A DNA stretch of 64,000 bases from Bordetella parapertussis (GCA_943328975.2 CALQCC020000002.1:124001-188000), one strand, 5' to 3'; positions 44,327 to 52,380 are shown, counted from the stretch's first letter. The notes: a model not told the origin generated them from the letters alone. Numbers and translations: made by a program.

Positions 44327-45541
44327 CTAAATAGCTACGTCATTGATGCTGGTAATCGCCAACATCAAGCTCAAAATCAGTGTCCCCACCATCAGGCCCA
44401 TCACCAGGATGATGACCGGCTCGAAAATTGTGGTGAAGCGGCGGATCGCTGTGCGCGTCTCGCCTTCGTAGATATCCGCCATCCGATGGAACATCGCATC
44501 GATATGCCCGGTCTCTTCGCCAACCGTTAACAAGTGTCCCGCAAGCGGCGGAAATTCACCAGTGCGCGTCAGTGGACCCGCGATCCCCTCGCCGCGCTTC
44601 ACGCCCTGGGCCACCATGTCCAGCGTAGCTGCAATGCGCCGGTTATTCAGGATGCCCTTAGAAATTCCGATGGCCTGCACCAGCGGCACACTCGAACTCA
44701 CCAGCGTCCCCATCGCCCGCGCGAACCGCGCTGTTTCGGCTTTGCGCAAGGCATCGCCCAGCAACGGCATCTTCAGTCGGAACCCGTCCCACCAGTTACG
44801 ACCAGCATCGGTGTTGATGTACGTGCGCAGCCCGATGATCGCAGCCGCCAGTGCTCCGGCAGCCCACAGGCCATACTTGTTCAGAATTTCGCTGGCTTTC
44901 AGCATCATCAGGGTTGCCGTAGGAATCTTCATGCGTGGATCGGAAAAAATCTGCGCGAACTGTGGCACGACAAAGTTCAGCAGCACCAGGATCGACCCCA
45001 AGCCCACCACGGTCAACAGTGCCGGATAGATCAGCGACCCAATGATGAAGCCGCGCAATTCGTCGCGAGTCTTTTCAAACTCAGCGAGCCGGTCAAAAAT
45101 CTGCGCTAGCGAGCCCGAGGCTTCCCCCGCGCGCACCATGTTCGTGTACAGTTCGGAAAAGTGCGAAGGATGCACGGCCAAACTATCCGCCAGCGACTTG
45201 CCGCCTTTGAGCAGCCGAGTCACATCCAGGATCAAGGAGCGAAACTCCGCGTGCGTCGTCAGTTCTCCCGTGATGGTCAAAGCGCGATCCAGCGGGATCC
45301 CCGCATTCAGCAGCGTCGAGAGTTCCTGCGTGAAGAACAGAACGTCCCCGCGCCGGCTCCTGCGGAACGAAGGTAGCTTGAACTCAAATCCCTGCGAGCT
45401 CTTTTCAAGCCCGATGTAGACCGGAATCAGTCCCTGCCGCCGTAGTTCCGTCGCCACCAGCTTGTCGCTTTCCGCCGTGAGTGTGCCAGTCCGAGGTTTC
45501 CCATCGGATGCCACCGCCCGGAAGAAAAAGGTTGTCGCCAT
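44327..45541 (-). CDS. gspF: Type II secretion inner-membrane protein GspF
   Basis: 404 aa with two T2SSF repeats (about 65-190 and 270-395), each ending in membrane helices. Seen are FFTQELSTLLNAGIPLDRAL, GSLIYPALLTVVGLGSILVLL, FARAMGTLVSSSVPLVQAI, GHIDAMFHRMADIYE and FEPVIILVMGLMVG. It is the polytopic platform protein working with the GspE ATPase. Its ATG directly follows the gspE stop with no gap. Confidence 0.95.
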   Translation of the reverse strand: MATTFFFRAVASDGKPRTGTLTAESDKLVATELRRQGLIPVYIGLEKSSQGFEFKLPSFRRSRRGDVLFFTQELSTLLNAGIPLDRALTITGELTTHAEFRSLILDVTRLLKGGKSLADSLAVHPSHFSELYTNMVRAGEASGSLAQIFDRLAEFEKTRDELRGFIIGSLIYPALLTVVGLGSILVLLNFVVPQFAQIFSDPRMKIPTATLMMLKASEILNKYGLWAAGALAAAIIGLRTYINTDAGRNWWDGFRLKMPLLGDALRKAETARFARAMGTLVSSSVPLVQAIGISKGILNNRRIAATLDMVAQGVKRGEGIAGPLTRTGEFPPLAGHLLTVGEETGHIDAMFHRMADIYEGETRTAIRRFTTIFEPVIILVMGLMVGTLILSLMLAITSINDVAI

Positions 45542-47179
45542 TTAGAATTCTTGCGTGACCCGGATGACTTCGTCCGGCGTCGTCACTCCCTGCGCCACCT
45601 TCATCCAGCCATCTTCGCGCAGGTTTCGCATGCCATGTCGCCGAGCCATCGTGGTCAGTTTGCTGGCATCTTCGTTGCGAATAATCGCCGCGCGCATCTC
45701 TTCGTTCAATTCCATCAGTTCGAAGATGCCCACGCGACCACGATATCCGCTGCCGAAACAGTTGTCGCATCCGGCCCCACGAAACGCGGGCGACATCGAC
45801 CCATCCGGCCTCATCACCGGCTTCACTTCTTTCTTGCAGTTCGGGCAAATCAAGCGGACCAATCGCTGCGCCAACACCGCCACTAGTGACGACGTGAGCA
45901 AGTAGTTCTCTACGCCCATGTCCGTCAATCGAGTAATCGCGCTAGGCGCGTCATTGGTGTGCAGTGTCGAATACACGAAGTGACCGGTGAGTGCCGAACG
46001 AATCGCAACATCCGCCGTGTCCCGGTCACGAATTTCGCCCACCATGATGACGTCGGGATCTTGACGCACGATGTGCCGCAGTCCTTCAGAGAAGGTGAGT
46101 CCAATCTGCGCGTTCACGTGGATCTGGTTGATCCCGTCCATCTGATACTCCACCGGGTCTTCGATGGTGATGATCTTTTTATCGGATTGATTGATGCGCT
46201 TTAACGCCGAGTACAGCGTGGTCGATTTGCCGCTGCCGGTCGGTCCTGTCACGAGAAAAATGCCGTGCGGTAACGACGTGTAATACGTCATCCGTTCCAG
46301 CATATGTTCGTCGAACCCCAGCCGTTCCAAGTCGTAGAAGTCACCCGCCGAACGGTCCAGCAATCGCATGACGACGCTCTCGCCGTACAGAGTTGGCAAC
46401 GTCGAAACGCGCAAGTCGACCTCGCGCCCCATCGTCTTCACTTTGATACGACCGTCCTGCGGCAAGCGACGTTCCGCAATATTCAGCTTCGCCATCAACT
46501 TAACACGCGAAATGATAGCGGCCTTCAACTCGCGCGGCGGCGAATCCTGATTCGCCAGCACGCCGTCAATGCGGAACCTTACTCGGAATTCTTTTTCAAA
46601 CGGCTCGATGTGAATATCGCTGGCGCGCTGCTCCACTGCCTGCGCGATCATCGCGTTCACCAGTCGGATCACGGGAGCTTCGCTCGCCATGTCGCGCAAG
46701 TGCTCAAGATCGTCCGAGTCGCCTTGCTGCGTCGCGAGTTCAGTTTCAGCCTTCGCGGATTGCCCGTAGTAACGGTCAATCGCGTCCAGGATCTCTTGCT
46801 CATTCGCGATCGCTGGCAGCACCGTCAAGCCCGTGGATGCCGACACTGTGGCGCGTGTCTCGAAGTCGAGCGGGTCCGCCATCGCCAGCGTGACCGCACT
46901 CCCTTGCAGCGCGATCGGGATGCAGCGGAATTGGCGCAAGAACTTCGCCGAAAGAACTTCGAGTTCAGGCGAAGCTGGCGGAGCACCGTCAATGGTGACC
47001 ACCGGCACTTGCAACTGATGCCCCAGCGCCGCCAACACGTCTCGAGTGGCAACGAACCCCAGGTCCACCAGAATCTTGCCGAGCTTTTCCCCTGACCGTT
47101 CGCGCTGCAATTCCAGCGCGCGCGACAGGTCCTCCTGAGTGATCAGTCGACGTTCTAAAAGAATCTCACCCAGGCGCAT
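45542..47179 (-). CDS. gspE: Type II secretion ATPase GspE with MshEN-like N-terminus
   Basis: 545 aa. Residues 2-60 hold two tandem MshEN-type motifs (RLGEILLERRLITQEDL and KLGKILVDLGFV...ALGHQ). The ATPase core has Walker A GPTGSGKSTTLYSAL, the Asp box ITIEDPVEYQMDGINQ, Walker B ILRQDPD-like HIVRQDPDVIMVGEIRD, and the His box TGHFVYSTLHTNDA. A tetracysteine Zn site (CPNCKKE and GCDNCFGSG) lies in the C-terminal part. It hydrolyses ATP to drive pseudopilus assembly. The start is ATG 47179, 6 bp after the unknown secreted-protein gene. Confidence 0.95.
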   Translation of the reverse strand: MRLGEILLERRLITQEDLSRALELQRERSGEKLGKILVDLGFVATRDVLAALGHQLQVPVVTIDGAPPASPELEVLSAKFLRQFRCIPIALQGSAVTLAMADPLDFETRATVSASTGLTVLPAIANEQEILDAIDRYYGQSAKAETELATQQGDSDDLEHLRDMASEAPVIRLVNAMIAQAVEQRASDIHIEPFEKEFRVRFRIDGVLANQDSPPRELKAAIISRVKLMAKLNIAERRLPQDGRIKVKTMGREVDLRVSTLPTLYGESVVMRLLDRSAGDFYDLERLGFDEHMLERMTYYTSLPHGIFLVTGPTGSGKSTTLYSALKRINQSDKKIITIEDPVEYQMDGINQIHVNAQIGLTFSEGLRHIVRQDPDVIMVGEIRDRDTADVAIRSALTGHFVYSTLHTNDAPSAITRLTDMGVENYLLTSSLVAVLAQRLVRLICPNCKKEVKPVMRPDGSMSPAFRGAGCDNCFGSGYRGRVGIFELMELNEEMRAAIIRNEDASKLTTMARRHGMRNLREDGWMKVAQGVTTPDEVIRVTQEF

Positions 47180-47185
47180 GCGGAG

Positions 47186-47734
47186 TTAGTTGGTCTCCGA
47201 AACTTTCACGGCTTGATCGATGGCTGCACCACCAGACTTTTGGGCCGCGAGTAACTGCTGCTTGGTTCCTTCCACGACAACCTGCGACGGCACACCCGTG
47301 GGATCTTCCCACGAGTAACGCGGCAGAATCAGTGCGATGGCAACTTTGTCCGTCGCCGGCACCGGATCCAGCGACGCCGCAGCGGCAATCAAGGCTTCCT
47401 TCAGCGCCGTCTTCAATTGCGGGACGCGTTCGGCCTTTTTCTTATGGAGCGCGATCTTGTCCGCATCCGAAAGCGTCGGATTCATCAGCGAAATATTCGC
47501 CGTCGCCAAATTCATCTCGGCCGTGAACACAATCCCGTAGCCGGGAAGATATACGCCGCGCGAGGGCCCGACCAAGGCCAAGGGATTATCGCTCCACATA
47601 CGCTGAATGCGTTCGTCGAGGCGCTTCTCCACAGTGGTCATCAAGGTCCGGCTCACGCGCGGCGCATCCGCCGCCGAAATGGCGAAAACAGCGGCAAGGA
47701 GAAATGAAAAGAGGGGGAGTAGTTTTTTAGTCAT
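47186..47734 (-). CDS. Unknown secreted protein between anti-sigma factor and gspE
   Basis: 182 aa with a clear signal peptide (LLPLFSFLLAAVFAISA) and no TM or Cys in the mature part. The mature region is mixed alpha/beta, with VYLPGYGIVFTAEMNL, LKEALIAAAASLDPVPATDKVAIALILPRYSWED and QVVVEGTKQQLLAAQ. I do not recognise the family. Position, 2 bp after the anti-sigma gene and 6 bp before gspE, suggests a periplasmic part of the signalling or secretion module. Confidence 0.75.
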   Translation of the reverse strand: MTKKLLPLFSFLLAAVFAISAADAPRVSRTLMTTVEKRLDERIQRMWSDNPLALVGPSRGVYLPGYGIVFTAEMNLATANISLMNPTLSDADKIALHKKKAERVPQLKTALKEALIAAAASLDPVPATDKVAIALILPRYSWEDPTGVPSQVVVEGTKQQLLAAQKSGGAAIDQAVKVSETN

Positions 47735-47736
47735 GA

Positions 47737-48177
47737 TTAATGCACCAAATTCACAGCCTGCATGTAGGCTTGGGCGAACTGACGGTCTTTCTGCTCAAAC
47801 AACACCATGCGATCCTGCATCTCTTTGGAGACCGCCTGCTGCACTTCTTGTTGGACCCGAGCCTGAATCACAGCCTCGCTCGGCCCCTGGTTCGCAAAAG
47901 CATGGAATACAATCGCAGCCGACAGCACGCACGCCGACGCGAAGGTTGGACTGAAGATCCGCTGCCACCAGCGCGGCTCAAACACCTTATCCGACACGAA
48001 CGCAATCCGCCGAGGCGCTTCCTCGTCCCGCAACGTCGACAGCGAGCTCAGCGTCACCTGCACGCCCGCCAACTCCTCGCGGCACGCTTCGCAGCTAGCC
48101 ACATGAGCCGCAGCCGAGCGTTTGTCGCTCTCACTCATCTCGCCCACCGCGTACGCTTTCACATCAATATGTGTCAT
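47737..48177 (-). CDS. Zinc-finger anti-sigma factor (membrane-bound)
   Basis: 146 aa from ATG 48177 (ATGA overlap with the sigma gene). The N-terminal anti-sigma domain has HVASCEAC (H-x3-C-x2-C) preceded by MTHIDVKAYAVGEM. A membrane helix lies near residues 80-97 (FASACVLSAAIVFHAFA). A periplasmic Gln-rich coiled coil (AVIQARVQQEVQQAV, FEQKDRQFAQAYMQ) follows. It should sequester the ECF sigma factor encoded immediately upstream until an envelope cue is sensed. Confidence 0.88.
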   Translation of the reverse strand: MTHIDVKAYAVGEMSESDKRSAAAHVASCEACREELAGVQVTLSSLSTLRDEEAPRRIAFVSDKVFEPRWWQRIFSPTFASACVLSAAIVFHAFANQGPSEAVIQARVQQEVQQAVSKEMQDRMVLFEQKDRQFAQAYMQAVNLVH

Positions 48178-48713
48178 CTTGCAACCTCCGGAGCCAACGA
48201 AACTTTCAATAAATCCAGCGCCGTATACAACCGCGACTTCACCGTCGAGACCGGACATTCTAAAATCTCCGCCATCTCTTCAAACTTGAACCCTTGATAC
48301 ACCTTGAGCAGCACGGCCTCCCGCTGGTCGGCTGTTAAAGCTCCCAGCGCTGTCTCTACCGCCACCGAAAGCTCCATCGGTAACAGACTGCCCTTGCCCG
48401 AAGCGGCGTGGGTTTCCGGTCCCAACTCGCCTTCCGGTTTCCGCCGCCGCAACAACGAAAACGCCTCGTTGTGCGCGATTCGGAACAGCCAGCCCGCAAA
48501 CTTCGCGGCATCGTCCAGCTTCGGCAGGTTTTGGTAGGCTTTCAAAAATACGTCCTGGCTGACATCCATGGCATCTTCCCGATGCCGGACCAAGCGCAGT
48601 AAGTAATTGAAAACACGTTTCTCCCATCGAGAGACAAGGAGGTTGTACGCCTCCACGTCCCCCCGCCGCGCCTTCGCGATCAGGTCGCGATCTTCAACTT
48701 CCCGGAAGATCAC
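48174..48713 (-). CDS. ECF-type RNA polymerase sigma factor
   Basis: 179 aa, GTG start at 48713. Region 2 carries EKRVFNYLLRLVRHREDAMDVSQDVFLKAYQNL and FAGWLFRIAHNEAFSLLRRRK. Region 4 carries LTADQREAVLLKVYQGFKFEEMAEIL and PVSTVKSRLYTALDLL, the HTH binding the -35 element. It resembles the SigW/RpoE-like ECF groups with a ZAS anti-sigma partner. First gene of the minus-strand block that continues through the anti-sigma factor to gspE-gspD. Targets beyond its own operon are unknown. Confidence 0.93.
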   Translation of the reverse strand: MIFREVEDRDLIAKARRGDVEAYNLLVSRWEKRVFNYLLRLVRHREDAMDVSQDVFLKAYQNLPKLDDAAKFAGWLFRIAHNEAFSLLRRRKPEGELGPETHAASGKGSLLPMELSVAVETALGALTADQREAVLLKVYQGFKFEEMAEILECPVSTVKSRLYTALDLLKVSLAPEVAR

Positions 48714-48829
48714 TCGTTGTGGCTCCGTTCATAAAGACGCCGCTCGTGGGAAAAAAGTCTGAGGGGCTGTTTCGACTATAACTTGCCGCTGCTTCCGAGG
48801 GGCGCCCTCCGAGTGAGCACCTTGGAAAC

Positions 48830-49186
48830 CTAGGTCGCTTGCAGTTCAGCCAGCGCGGCTTCGAGTTCGTGGTGGATTGGGATGATCGTGTGGATGCCGG
48901 TGAGGGTCAGGACGTCTTCCACGAACTTCTGCGGTCGCAGCAGTATCATTTTGCCGCCGCGGCTATGGATGGTCCGCGCCGGGACGATAATGCACCGCAA
49001 TCCCAGCGACGACATGTAGCTGACGTTTTCCAGGTCCAGCAAAACCCGCTTCGATGTCCCGCCAATCAGGTTCATGCGAAGGTCAATGGCTCCCGCGCCG
49101 ATCGCATCAATGCGGCCCTGCAGCGAAACCTTGGTGATGCCCCCGGGCAACTGTTCTTCAGTGAGGAAATCAGCGGTCGTGCTCAT
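48830..49186 (-). CDS. STAS-domain anti-sigma factor antagonist
   Basis: 118 aa. The STAS fold has SLQGRIDAIGAGAIDLRMN, LLDLENVSYMSSLGLRCII with the potentially phosphorylated Ser (M-S-S), and MILLRPQKFVEDVLTLTGI. SpoIIAA-like proteins relieve an anti-sigma factor when dephosphorylated. No cognate anti-sigma kinase lies alongside. The upstream ECF anti-sigma factor is of the unrelated zinc type, so the two systems are probably separate. ATG 49186 is preferred over GTG 49189. Confidence 0.87.
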   Translation of the reverse strand: MSTTADFLTEEQLPGGITKVSLQGRIDAIGAGAIDLRMNLIGGTSKRVLLDLENVSYMSSLGLRCIIVPARTIHSRGGKMILLRPQKFVEDVLTLTGIHTIIPIHHELEAALAELQAT

Positions 49187-49256
49187 CACTGTCTACGGTA
49201 CCGCAGTAGCGCAGGGAAACAGGAGATTTATGTGAAGAGACAGATAGGAAGGAATA

Positions 49257-49333
49257 TGGTCGGGGCGAGAGGATTCGAACCTCCGGCCTCCTGGTCCCGA
49301 ACCAGGCGCTCTACCAGGCTGAGCCACGCCCCG
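49257..49333 (-). tRNA. tRNA-Pro (anticodon CGG)
   Basis: A 77-nt cloverleaf read on the minus strand: 7-bp acceptor stem CGGGGCG/CGCCCCG, D arm with GGCTCAGCCTGGTAGAGC, and anticodon stem CCTGG/CCAGG enclosing TTCGGGA (anticodon CGG, codon CCG). The T arm GGAGG-TTCGAAT-CCTCT follows, then discriminator A and an encoded CCA (49257-49259). A TATACT box at 49375-49380 (minus strand) may be its -10 element. Confidence 0.96.
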
Positions 49334-49344
49334 ACGAAAGAAAT

Positions 49345-49365
49345 CGGCCCCAACCTTCGGGGCCG
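49345..49365. other. Hairpin just upstream of tRNA-Pro
   Basis: CGGCCCC at 49345-49351 pairs with GGGGCCG at 49359-49365 around a 7-nt loop. It lies 12 bp from the tRNA 5' end, between it and the TATACT box. It may be a precursor leader hairpin or a transcription-attenuating element; no clear T tract follows. Confidence 0.45.
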
Positions 49366-49436
49366 TTCCTTCGTAGTATAGCACCAGTCTCGCCCTCCTC
49401 TGAGAAGAATCCTCAGGTGAAACGCACTACTTTGTT

Positions 49437-50456
49437 GTGTCCACCCGATTTTATCGGCCAGAGCTCGACGCGCTGCGGTTCTGCGCGTTTTTCCTGGTCT
49501 TCCTAAACCACGCGTTGCCGCACTCTTCGGCGGAATATTCCATCGGTGGAGCGCTCGCGCAAATCCTCGCGGCTATCGCTCGAGCGGGAGCCCTCGGGGT
49601 GGATCTCTTCTTTGCTCTCAGTTCCTACCTCATCACCGAATTACTGGTGCGCGAGCACCGCTCCACCGGCACGCTCAACATCCGAGCCTTCTACTCTCGC
49701 CGCATCCTGCGCATTTGGCCGCTCTACTACTTCGCGCTGTTTATTCTGGCTCCTGCGATGAGCCTGGTCGATCCCAGGGACACGCTGCCCGCGAATTACG
49801 TAGCCGGTTTCGCGCTCCTGAGCGGCAATTGGGTGTGCGCCTTCGCAGGCTACCCCGGCAGTTCCTTTTCGCTGCTGTGGTCGGTGTCGATCGAAGAACA
49901 GTTCTATCTAGCGTGGCCGTGGCTGGTGCGCGGCAACGTCCGTCGCATTGGAGTCTATGCGATTGCGATGTTGGGAATCGCCTCAATCACGAGGATTGTG
50001 CTCGCGGTTCATGGAACAGTCCACCCCGGAGTCTGGTGCAACACGCTCGCGCGGCTGGACCCGATTGCGGGTGGGGCGCTGCTCGCGGTGTGGACGAAGG
50101 AGCCGGGGCCGCGTTTTTGGATCTCAGCATTAGGGCTGTCTGGATTGCTGGTGATTGGCGGGTTCGCCGACCATGCCGGTTGGGGGACCGTCTTGACGTA
50201 TCCACTGGCGGCCGCGTCGGCAGTCGGGATTCTCTATGGAGTGTTGGGATGGGGCAGGCGCTTCCGCCTGCTGGCATATCTGGGGAAGATCAGCTTCGGG
50301 CTCTACGTCTTCCACGTAGCCGCGATCCAACTTGCAGGCCCCATCGCCGGGCTGCCGCTCGCCATCGCGACCGCTGCATTATCCTACCGGTTTCTGGAAA
50401 CACCATTTTTAAGTTTGAAGGAGCGTTACGCACTGGTTGGATCGCGGCCTGTTTAG
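49437..50456 (+). CDS. Acyltransferase family 3 membrane protein
   Basis: 339 aa with about ten TM helices. The AT3 signature is RPELDALRFCAFFLVFLNH at the N-terminus with the catalytic-type His, then GVDLFFALSSYLITELL and FYSRRILRIWPLYY, and SLLWSVSIEEQFYLAWP. Such proteins O-acylate sugars of LPS, exopolysaccharide or peptidoglycan. The start is GTG 49437. It is divergent from the tRNA and convergent with a TSUP gene through a shared TTAG. Confidence 0.9.
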   Translation: MSTRFYRPELDALRFCAFFLVFLNHALPHSSAEYSIGGALAQILAAIARAGALGVDLFFALSSYLITELLVREHRSTGTLNIRAFYSRRILRIWPLYYFALFILAPAMSLVDPRDTLPANYVAGFALLSGNWVCAFAGYPGSSFSLLWSVSIEEQFYLAWPWLVRGNVRRIGVYAIAMLGIASITRIVLAVHGTVHPGVWCNTLARLDPIAGGALLAVWTKEPGPRFWISALGLSGLLVIGGFADHAGWGTVLTYPLAAASAVGILYGVLGWGRRFRLLAYLGKISFGLYVFHVAAIQLAGPIAGLPLAIATAALSYRFLETPFLSLKERYALVGSRPV

Positions 50457-51178
50457 CGAAACAGCAGCAGACACGAAACGCCGGTCAGTACGATCACGCA
50501 CACCTCAAATAACTTCTGCGGCATGGCGCGGATCACCCAGCGTCCGGCGAACGCTCCCATGAGAACCACCGGGATCATCATGGCATCGAAGGTGAGCGAG
50601 TCGCGGCTATACAGCCCGTGATACGCGTAGACTGGAGCCTTGACCAGGTTCAACGCGAAGAAGAACCACGCGCCGGTGGCGACGAACTCTTCTTTGGGTA
50701 GCTTGCGGCTCAACAGGTAGAGGTTCATCACTGGACCCGCAGCGTTCGCCACCGTTGAAGAGAATCCTGTGGCTAGTCCGTAAAATGCGGGGTTGCCGTG
50801 TACTACGGTGGCGGGCCGCATTCGCCGGCGCAGGTAGATGAACATCATGGACAGCACGATCGCGCCGAGCATTCGCCGAATCGCGATCTCTGGCAGGCTC
50901 AGCGCAAACGCGCCGCCGACAATGCCAGCGAGGACCCAGGGAGCTAGAGAGAAGAGTTGGCGCGTCTCGGCTTGTCTACGCCAGTACCAGACTGCGAAGA
51001 CGTCTGCAGTTACAAGAACAGGCAGAGCCCAAGCTGTGGATTGGCGCGCGTCTCCCACGACGATGACCATCAAAGGAGCGATCAGCGTGCCGATTCCAGG
51101 CGCACCTGTCTTGGCCACGCCGATCATGAACGCAGAGAATGCGCCCAGCATCCATTGCCAAGGCGCCAGATGGGGCAT
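50453..51178 (-). CDS. TSUP-family (TauE/SafE) membrane transporter
   Basis: 241 aa with ~8 TM helices. Repeat signatures are AFMIGVAKTGAPGIGTLIAPLMV and YGLATGFSSTVANAAGPVMNLYLL, typical of the COG0730 branch. It is a different subtype from the TSUP gene at 26.5 kb (low direct similarity). Substrate unknown; sulphite, sulphoacetate or organic acids are common in the family. It lies downstream of rpmB on the opposite strand order, with no functional link visible. Confidence 0.87.
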   Translation of the reverse strand: MPHLAPWQWMLGAFSAFMIGVAKTGAPGIGTLIAPLMVIVVGDARQSTAWALPVLVTADVFAVWYWRRQAETRQLFSLAPWVLAGIVGGAFALSLPEIAIRRMLGAIVLSMMFIYLRRRMRPATVVHGNPAFYGLATGFSSTVANAAGPVMNLYLLSRKLPKEEFVATGAWFFFALNLVKAPVYAYHGLYSRDSLTFDAMMIPVVLMGAFAGRWVIRAMPQKLFEVCVIVLTGVSCLLLFR

Positions 51179-51187
51179 TAAGGAGGG

Positions 51188-51205
51188 ATCGGGACGAATC
51201 CCGAT
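51188..51205 (-). terminator. Short hairpin after rpmB
   Basis: A perfect 7-bp stem ATCGGGA/TCCCGAT with a 4-nt loop lies 3 bp after the rpmB stop. The T tract is poor (CCCTCCTT on the minus strand), so termination is plausible but not certain. Confidence 0.4.
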
Positions 51206-51208
51206 GAC

Positions 51209-51400
51209 TTATGCGGCTTTCAGAACCTTGCCGTCACGGATGCACGAAGTGCATACACGGACGCGCTTGGAGGCGCCATTCACTAGCGCTTTCACGCTTT
51301 GCAGGTTGATATTCCAACGCCGCTTCGTTACATTGTGCGCATGGCTCACCCTGTTGCCAAACATGGGGCCGCGCTTGCAAACATCACATACCTTCGCCAT
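51209..51400 (-). CDS. rpmB: 50S ribosomal protein L28
   Basis: 63 aa, normal length. MAKVCDVCKRGPMFGNRVSHAHN is the standard start and VRVCTSCIRDGKVLKAA the end. Two CxxC pairs (CDVC and CTSC) mark the zinc-binding C+ form. An extended -10 element, TGG-TAGACT, lies about 38 bp upstream (51438-51446, minus strand). rpmG is not adjacent, so the gene is transcribed alone. Confidence 0.96.
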   Translation of the reverse strand: MAKVCDVCKRGPMFGNRVSHAHNVTKRRWNINLQSVKALVNGASKRVRVCTSCIRDGKVLKAA

Positions 51401-51494
51401 GACTAAAGAGACACTCCTAGTACGATTTGTAAGATTCAGTCTACCATAGACTTCGCCACGGTGGCATAATCGGTTCTGCGGACCGCCGCGCCGA

Positions 51495-51851
51495 ATGAAC
51501 CACCAGTATATCGACCAGCACGACATTGCCGGCCAATACCTTCGAAAAGAACTGGCTGGACCGGATCGGGATGCCTTCCAGGCCCACTTAGTGGACTGCC
51601 CGGAATGCGCCGACCGAGTCCTGCTGGCCGAGATGTTTCACGCCAACGGCCAAGCCACCACGTCAGATCCTGCCCCGGTCCGCATGCCGTACTTCACAAT
51701 GACTGAGCCCAAGCTACCATTGCGGGCCCGCATCATCGCGCACCTAAGCCCTTGGCAGATCGCTATGTTATTGATTTTGGCGGTGTTAATTCTGGTGGCT
51801 GTCGGGGGTGCCCTGTTCTATTGGGAACTCCAGAACGTTAGGCCCCGGTAG
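51495..51851 (+). CDS. Putative zinc-finger anti-sigma-like membrane protein
   Basis: 118 aa. The N-terminal HLVDCPEC (H-x3-C-x2-C) sits in a short helical domain (YLRKELAGPDRDAFQAHLVD), as in zinc-containing anti-sigma factors. One TM helix lies at ~88-110 (MLLILAVLILVAVGGAL) and a very short periplasmic end follows. No sigma factor gene is adjacent, so its partner is unknown. The 3' end overlaps the PAS protein gene by 14 bp convergently. Confidence 0.8.
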   Translation: MNHQYIDQHDIAGQYLRKELAGPDRDAFQAHLVDCPECADRVLLAEMFHANGQATTSDPAPVRMPYFTMTEPKLPLRARIIAHLSPWQIAMLLILAVLILVAVGGALFYWELQNVRPR

Positions 51852-52380
51852 CTACACCGGGCTTTTGATCCGCCGTCGGCTCCAGTTCGAAGCCAGCCTG
51901 CGACAACGCCTGCGAGAGATCCAGCACTTGCTGTTCCAAAGACCGGGCTCGCGATTCGTCTTGAATCATGCAATGGTGGCCTACCAGACGCATCTTGTGA
52001 TCGTGGACGGCGACCAAACGGAGATTCACTGGCCGCTGGGCCCCATCCCCGCGCTCAATCAGGGTTTCGAGCGTCGCGATGCCGGATAACAACATCGAGG
52101 TGTACGCCTCTTTGACCCGCGCGCGTTCCTGGCGGGGGAACATCAAGTACCATTCGTGGTCCAGCAGTTCGCCGGGTTTTGCCCCGATGGAGTCCGCAAG
52201 GGACTGATTCACCGAGCCTAATACGCCGTCCCCGCGGACCCAGCCCACCCCACTATGGACGTGTTCCACCGCGACTTTGCTGGAATACAGCTCGTCGTTC
52301 AACGGTTTTTGACGCTGCACCACACGGCGCAGCGAGATGACCAAGACGGTCACGGCGGCAAGAAGATAAAGCCAGAGCAT
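51838..52380 (-). CDS. Membrane-anchored PAS-domain protein
   Basis: 180 aa. One N-terminal TM helix (~2-20) is followed by a PAS fold (~38-145), including VEHVHSGVGWVRGDGVLGSVNQSLADSIGAKPGELLDHEW and the strand VNLRLVAVHDHKMRLVG. A C-terminal coiled coil (RSLEQQVLDLSQALSQ) ends the protein. It has no kinase, cyclase or HTH output, so it may sense and signal by interaction only. Function unknown. Confidence 0.8.
   Translation of the reverse strand: MLWLYLLAAVTVLVISLRRVVQRQKPLNDELYSSKVAVEHVHSGVGWVRGDGVLGSVNQSLADSIGAKPGELLDHEWYLMFPRQERARVKEAYTSMLLSGIATLETLIERGDGAQRPVNLRLVAVHDHKMRLVGHHCMIQDESRARSLEQQVLDLSQALSQAGFELEPTADQKPGVATGA

Noticed and set aside
48770-48796. GGAAGC...GTCGAAA (minus strand) as an autoregulated ECF promoter for the sigma gene
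   Set aside because: The 13-14 nt spacing is shorter than usual for ECF promoters and a TATAGT box overlaps it; too weak to annotate.
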